From assembly GCF_001905125.1 (NCBI RefSeq), contig NZ_LWLE01000001.1, positions 1,234,112 through 1,298,111 on the forward strand: DNA of 64,000 nucleotides. Direction: 5' to 3'. The translations under genes were made by a program, and so were the position numbers. This document shows positions 60,134-64,000 of the stretch, one piece after another (the first letter of the stretch is position 1; every line of letters starts with the position of its first letter). This DNA comes from Streptomyces sp. TSRI0281 (GTDB lineage: Bacteria; Actinomycetota; Actinomycetes; Streptomycetales; Streptomycetaceae). The notes under the pieces are model-generated. The model saw only the letters and a list, made by a program, of their open reading frames with translations. It was not told the DNA's origin and did no database searches.

Positions 60134-60822
60134 TCATTGTGACGCCCAGAGGTTCATGGGAACGAAGCCGACGGCCCGCCCCTCGGGATCCAGCAGCCTG
60201 CCCATCAGCTTGACCGCGCGCAGGGCGACGGCCCGGTCGGCGATGCGCAGATGGGGCAGGGCGGTGGCCAGACGTACCTCCAGGGCTTGGGCGTCCACCA
60301 GGGACGATACCCAGACTGTGGCGATCAGATTCTGCGGCCCGGCAAGTCCCAGGCACTGCCGGATCTCGGGCAGCTACGCCAGCTCCCGCGCCGTCGAGTC
60401 CAGGTGCTCGGCCGCCACGGTCCCGAAGAACGTCACGGCGACCGGTGAGCCCGACAGCGAACGGGCCAGGTCGCGGCGGAGCACCAGCTTCCCGGACTCC
60501 AGCAGCCGGTTGAGCCGGCGGCTCGCGGTGTTCACCGAGATCCCAGCTGATCGGCGAGTTCACTCAGCGGAATACGCCCGTTCTCCCCGATCGCGGTGAC
60601 CAGGTCGGCGTACTCGGGGAGTTCGTTCGAGCCGCCCGCCGCCGCCCGCCGGGACGCGGCCAGGACCTCCTGCTGCGAGCGGCTCAGGCTCGTCAGCCGC
60701 CAGGCGCTGCCCTCCGTATAACTGCGGGTGACCAGATGCGCCCGGGTCGCGATGATGCCGGGGATGGTGCCGAGCCGGTCCACGATGTACCGCGAGAGGG
60801 TGCCGAAGCTCGTGTCGGTCAT
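60134..60822 (-). pseudogene. Lrp/AsnC-type regulator, frameshifted and with internal stop
   Basis: The intact ancestor would be about 230 residues with two Lrp-like parts. The first part (MTDTSFGTLSRYIVDRLGTIPGIIATRAHLV...GENGRIPLSELADQLG) is open from the ATG at 60822. At 60541-60543 a G run on the minus strand reads GGG where GGGG would keep the frame, so translation runs into TGA at 60532. In the correct frame the chain continues ISVNTASRRLNRLLESGKLVLRRDLA..., then meets TAG at 60374-60376, then resumes LPEIRQCLGLAGPQNLIATVWV... to the TGA at 60134. Two independent lesions mean a true pseudogene. It is divergent from the amidase pseudogene it presumably controlled. Confidence 0.9.
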
Positions 60823-60880
60823 CGGTGATCCGCATCCTGAGCCGTCGTGGGAAATTACGGCATTTGATGTGGGGCAGTGA

Positions 60881-60899
60881 CAGGAATCGGCAATTCCTG
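60881..60899. promoter_or_regulatory. palindrome between Lrp and amidase pseudogenes
   Basis: CAGGAAT-N5-ATTCCTG, perfect 7-base arms, in the 151-bp divergent gap. Probably the old Lrp operator. Confidence 0.5.
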
Positions 60900-60973
60900 G
60901 CCGCTTCTTGATCGGAGACCAGCACCGCCGTACCCCATCAGATCCAGCCACTTTCAGCGTCCGGAGGTGCGTC

Positions 60974-62334
60974 GTGCAGCAGCCTTTCCCCACTCTCACC
61001 GAGGCGGTCCACAGCCTGCGCTCGGGTGCCGTCGGCAGCCGGGAACTCGTCGAGGCGGCCCTGAGCGACGCCGACCGGCTCGACCCGCTGCCCGGTGTGT
61101 ACGTGACCCGCTTCCCGGAGCAGGCGCTCGCGGCCGACGCCGCCGACGCCCGGCGCAGCGGCGCCCGGGGTCCACTGCACGGACTGCCGCTCGCCGTGAA
61201 GGACAACCTCGCCACCGTCGAGGGCCCGTCCACCGCACAGAGCCCCGTGCACGACCCCGGCTGGTGGCACGGACAGGACGCGCCCGCCGGTGCCCGGCTC
61301 CGCGGCGCCGGGGCGGTCGTCCTCGGCAAGACCACCATGGCCGAGTACGCCATCGGCCGGCCCGACCCCGCCCACACCTTCCTGTGCCCCGCAACCCGTG
61401 GGACCCGCGAGCGCTGGACCGGTGGGTCGAGCACCGGCAACGGCGCGGGGACCGCCGCGGGACTCTTCCTCGGCGCCCTCGGGAGCGACACCTCCGGAAG
61501 CGTCCGGCTCCCGGCCGCCCTGTGCGGCACCACCGGCCTGAAGACCACCTACGGCCTGCTGCCCGCCGAGGGCTGTGTACCGCGCAGCCCCTCGCAGGAC
61601 GTCCTCGGCCCGATGGCCGTGAGCGCCCGCGACTGCGGCCTGCTGCTCGACGCGCTCACCGGACGGCCGAGGCCCGCGGCCCGCGGCCCCGGTCGCCGGG
61701 GTACGAGGTCTCCGCATCGGTGTCCCGTACGGTCTCGTCGAGGGGGCGGGCGTCACCGGGGAGTGCCGCACCGCCTTCCACCGCTCCTTGCGGGAACTGC
61801 GGGAACTCGGTGCGGAGATAAGGGAGTTCGACCTTCCCGAATTCGGCCCCCGGCTCGCCGTGAACGCCGTGACCATGCTCGCCGAGGCGTTCGCCGTGCA
61901 CGGCGAACGCCTCGCCGCCCACTGGCAGGGACACGGGCGCGGATTCCGCAGGCTGGCCGCCGCCGGGGCCGTGCTCCCCGCACACCTCTACCTCCGCGCC
62001 CAGCGGACCCGCGAACAGCTCACAGCCCGCCTCCTCGCCCGCCTGGACTCACCCGGAGGCGTCGATGCGGTCGCCGCCCCCACCTGGCCCGCGCCCGCCC
62101 GCGCGTACGCGCACGAAGCGGCGCCCGGCGACGAGCTCAACCTCGCCGCGATCTGGAACCCCACCGGCTTCCCGGCCCTCGCGCTCCCCATGGGCGCGGA
62201 CCCGGCCGGACTGTCGCTCTCCCTCCAACTGGCCGGCCGCCGCCACACGGAGAGCACCCTGCTCGCCGCGGGCGAGGCCTTCCAGTCCGTCACCACCTGG
62301 CATCTGCGACGGGCCGCGCCCGACCCCCGGCACC
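60974..62334 (+). pseudogene. amidase, frameshifted by a 7-bp duplication
   Basis: Amidase-signature enzyme with GTG start at 60974 (GGAGG 6 bases upstream). The Ser-cisSer-Lys triad is present in LAVKDNLATVEG, GGSSTGNGAG and GSDTSGSVRLPAA. At 61673-61686 the heptamer CCCGCGG occurs twice; removing one copy restores PAAPVAGVRGLRIGVPYGLVEG and the frame, so the duplication is the lesion. Downstream the other frame carries the remainder (ELRELGAEIREFDLPEFG ... AAIWNPTGFPALALPMGADPAGLSLSLQLAGRRHTE ... AGEAFQSVTTWHLRR). The normal end merges directly into an amidohydrolase fragment, so its own stop is missing too. Confidence 0.9.
61673..61686 (+). repeat. 7-bp tandem duplication causing frameshift
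   Basis: CCCGCGG at 61673-61679 is repeated at 61680-61686; seven bases shift the amidase frame by one. Confidence 0.9.
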
Positions 62335-62751
62335 GGCCAGCACACCGACCCGGACCCGAAGAAGGCGGTGCCCTGGGCGTACGCGAAGAAGAGGCACTGG
62401 CAGGAGGCCGCCCGCACCCACATCCCGCACGCCGTCGAACGCGGTGTGCGGGTGGCCATGGGAAACGACTGCGGCATCGCCGAGCACGGCACCAACCTGC
62501 GGGAGCTCGGTCATCTCGTGGACTGCGGGATGACCCCCATGGGCGCTCTGCGCGCGGGCACGGGTGAAGCGGCCGAACTCCTCGGCCTCGCCCATGAGAT
62601 CGGCACCCCGGAACCCGGCAAGCGCGCCGATGTCGTCATCGCCCGCGGCAACCCGCTGACCGACATCCACGCACTCGGCAGGCCCGAGAGCATCCTGCTC
62701 GTGATGCAGGACGGTGTCGCCTACGAGGACGTCGACGGGCTCGCGGCCTGA
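62335..62751 (+). pseudogene. amidohydrolase remnant, 5' two-thirds missing
   Basis: About 138 residues in a third frame match only the C-terminal part of imidazolonepropionase-like amidohydrolases: AVERGVRVAMGNDCGIAEHG (the last metal-binding Asp), HLVDCGMTPMGALRAGTGEAAELLGLAHEIGTPEPGKRADVVIARGNPLTDI and the end LVMQDGVAYEDVDGLAA. The N-terminal H-x-H, the lysine and both later histidines are absent, and no start or ribosome site precedes it. A deletion has fused it to the end of the amidase, so the two genes were probably adjacent in one operon. Confidence 0.82.
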
Positions 62752-63314
62752 TTCGTCGCCCGGCCGGTCGCTCCCGCCGGCCGGCCGGGCGCGGGGGAGC
62801 CGACTTCCTTGTAGTAGAAGGTGGTCGGCTTCAACACCCCCGCCGGGTCACCGGCGTACGCCGGAACCGTCCCGCACGCGGTCCAGCCCGCCGCGCGGTA
62901 GAGCCGCTCGGCGGGGCTCCCCGTCTCCGTGTCCAGGATCAGCAGCGTCACCCCGGAGCCGGCCGCCCACTCCTCGACGGCGGCCAGCAGCGACCGGCCG
63001 ACCCCCCGGCCGCGTGCGGTCGGGCGGACCATCAGCTTGGCGACCTCCGCGCGGTGCCGCGCGTTCGGCAGCGGAGCCCGGACCAGACCGATGGTGCCGG
63101 CCACCCGCTCCCCGTCGCGGGCGATCCAGACGCCGAGGCCGCCCGCGTCGACCGCCGCGGCCCGCTCGCGCCACCAGGCGGCGGCGACCTCACGGTCCAG
63201 CGGGGCGAGGAAGCCCACCGACGACCCCTCCTCGACGGTCTCCACCAGGAGGGCGGCCAGCTCATCGGCGTACGTGACCAGTTCGGGGCCGGACACGGGG
63301 ACGATCTCGGTCAT
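62721..63314 (-). CDS. GNAT family N-acetyltransferase
   Basis: A 197-residue GNAT. The acetyl-CoA loop is KLMVRPTARGRGVGRSLLAAVEEWAAGSG, then LLILDTETGSPAERLYRAAGWTACGTVP and AGVLKPTTFYYKEV. Start MTEIVPVSGPELVTYADELAALL at 63314. The last ~30 residues (SPAPGRPAGATGRATNQAASPSTSS) are low-complexity and run into the antisense of the amidohydrolase remnant (31-bp overlap), so the tail may have been altered by the decay there. It lies 14 bp after the XRE-cupin regulator, probably in one operon. Confidence 0.93.
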   Translation of the reverse strand: MTEIVPVSGPELVTYADELAALLVETVEEGSSVGFLAPLDREVAAAWWRERAAAVDAGGLGVWIARDGERVAGTIGLVRAPLPNARHRAEVAKLMVRPTARGRGVGRSLLAAVEEWAAGSGVTLLILDTETGSPAERLYRAAGWTACGTVPAYAGDPAGVLKPTTFYYKEVGSPAPGRPAGATGRATNQAASPSTSS

Positions 63315-63328
63315 GGGGCAGGGTCCTT

Positions 63329-63913
63329 TCACGGCAGGACGATCACGAGGGCGTAGCGGACCCGCTCCGGGCCCGGACAGTGGAAGTGCGAGGGGCCGCG
63401 CAGCCGGAAGCGCAGACTGTCACCGCGGCCCACGCGGTACGCGGTTCCGTCGACGGTGATCTCCACCGTCCCCTCCAGCACCCAGATGTGCTGCTCCACA
63501 CCGGGCACGGGAGCGTTCTCGTACGCGAGGGAGGCACCGGCTTCGAGCGTGGACTCGATGACCTCGGCGCGCAGTCCGGCGTGCGGGGGCGAGACCGAGC
63601 GTCGGACGAACCCGGCCGCCTCGTCCCGCCACACCGGCTGCTGATCCACCGGCACGAACAGCACAGGCTCGGCCTCCACCTCCATCAGGAGCCGCGACAT
63701 CGTCCGCCCGTACACCGTGCACAGGCGTCCCAGCAGGGTGGCGGTCGGGCTCAGCTCGCCCCGCTCCAGCCGGGAGAGCGTCGAACGGCTCACTGCGCTG
63801 CGCCGGGAGAGTTCGTCCAGCGACCAGCCCCGCTCGCCGCGCAGCTCGCCCAGCCGCCGGGCGAGAGCGGCATCGATGGAACCGGGGTCCGCAGCCTCAG
63901 CGTCATCTCTCAC
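63329..63913 (-). CDS. XRE-family regulator with cupin domain
   Basis: A 194-residue regulator: helix-turn-helix about 10-65 (ALARRLGELRGERGWSLDELSRRSAVSRSTLSRLERGELSPTATLLGRL) and C-terminal cupin about 115-190 (EQHIWVLEGTVEITVDGTAYRVGRGDSLRFRLRGPSHFHCPG). The GTG at 63913 is preferred: TAGCGT on the minus strand (63921-63926) is 7 bases upstream, giving a leaderless transcript. Stacked palindromes at the start suggest autoregulation. It likely controls the GNAT gene that follows. Confidence 0.92.
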   Translation of the reverse strand: MRDDAEAADPGSIDAALARRLGELRGERGWSLDELSRRSAVSRSTLSRLERGELSPTATLLGRLCTVYGRTMSRLLMEVEAEPVLFVPVDQQPVWRDEAAGFVRRSVSPPHAGLRAEVIESTLEAGASLAYENAPVPGVEQHIWVLEGTVEITVDGTAYRVGRGDSLRFRLRGPSHFHCPGPERVRYALVIVLP

Positions 63914-63946
63914 TTGAGAGACGCTATCCCATATCAGGGATATCCC
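63907..63946 (-). promoter_or_regulatory. XRE-cupin promoter with stacked palindromes
   Basis: CTCTCA-N2-TGAGAG (63907-63920) spans the transcript start and GTG. The -10 TAGCGT lies at 63921-63926. Then ATATC-N3-GATAT (63931-63943) and the overlapping GGGATATCCC (63937-63946) cover the -35 area, where no consensus -35 is visible. Confidence 0.5.
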
Positions 63947-63957
63947 GAGGGGCTGCC

Positions 63958-64000
63958 TTACTTCTTCCTGTCGTCCCACGGGTGGCCGAGCCAGCCCTCG
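63958..64000 (-). CDS. C-terminal end of an unidentified protein (cut by window edge)
   Basis: On the minus strand the last 13 codons EGWLGHPWDDRKK end at a TAA (63958-63960). Composition and codon choice look like a real gene end entering from the right edge, but too little is present to name it. Confidence 0.4.
   Translation of the reverse strand, partial: EGWLGHPWDDRKK

Noticed and set aside
60134..62751. Sequencing error as the explanation for the broken genes
   Set aside because: One homopolymer miscall could be an error, but an in-frame TAG, a 7-bp duplication and a large deletion together cannot.

Overview
The window is high-GC actinobacterial chromosome, almost certainly Streptomyces. 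The evidence is strong third-position G/C, frequent GTG/TTG starts, several apparently leaderless promoters, and family content: an ECF41 sigma factor, a DUF397 / XRE-DUF5753 / HATPase trio, MurT-GatD, F420-type LLM oxidoreductase, a CtaG-like protein and urease without ureE. From memory (not checked), the order purB ... bioF/bioBAD ... ureABCFGD - secreted aminopeptidase ... pfkA - gatD/murT resembles the SCO12xx region of S. coelicolor. No insertion sequence, prophage, CRISPR array, tRNA or rRNA was seen.

Layout. 1-10.8 kb: a partial ATP-grasp protein, a GNAT with an internal repeat, a DUF885 protein, a divergent Lrp / PLP sulfur-amino-acid lyase pair, an ACT-GNAT fusion, and a SWIM zinc-finger / DUF6493 pair. 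10.9-18.2 kb: Tat-exported PhoD phosphatase with a PHO-box-like promoter, a MocR/EamA divergent pair, an alpha/beta hydrolase, ECF41 SigJ, and a GntR/HutC regulator whose promoter carries a DasR-like operator. 18.3-23.7 kb: a ROK regulator, a NarL-type two-component system, a divergent ABC exporter and a small unknown protein. 23.9-31.2 kb: Mug-type glycosylase, purB, GDSL hydrolase, paired CNNM/CBS membrane proteins, a GNAT and an LLM oxidoreductase. 31.4-32.0 kb: a two-gene RHH / degenerate Fic-like toxin-antitoxin-type locus with an operator built into its promoter. 32.1-37.4 kb: a methyltransferase and the biotin genes bioB-bioA-bioD, divergent from bioF. 37.4-39.2 kb: a whiJ/abaA-like locus. 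39.2-43.4 kb: LysR/LysE, NlpC/P60 hydrolase behind a ydaO-type (c-di-AMP) riboswitch, and a ClpP paralogue lacking its catalytic histidine, divergent from an orphan Phd antitoxin. 43.8-48.3 kb: urease operon ureABCFGD. 48.5-59.6 kb: secreted aminopeptidase-like hydrolase, epimerase, PlsC, CtaG-like protein, pfkA, the lipid II amidation pair murT-gatD, peptide deformylase, and a TetR / acyl-CoA dehydrogenase pair. 59.6-64 kb: glutathione peroxidase, then a decayed catabolic locus (Lrp regulator, amidase and amidohydrolase, each broken independently), a GNAT, an XRE-cupin regulator and the end of an unidentified gene.

The strongest candidates for a second look are the decayed Lrp/amidase/amidohydrolase locus, the histidine-less ClpP with its neighbours, the RHH/Fic-like locus, and the promoter architectures at the GntR, ureA, acyl-CoA dehydrogenase, phoD and clpP/phd genes. 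Everything was read by eye, so family names rest on motif and sequence recognition and no search was run.
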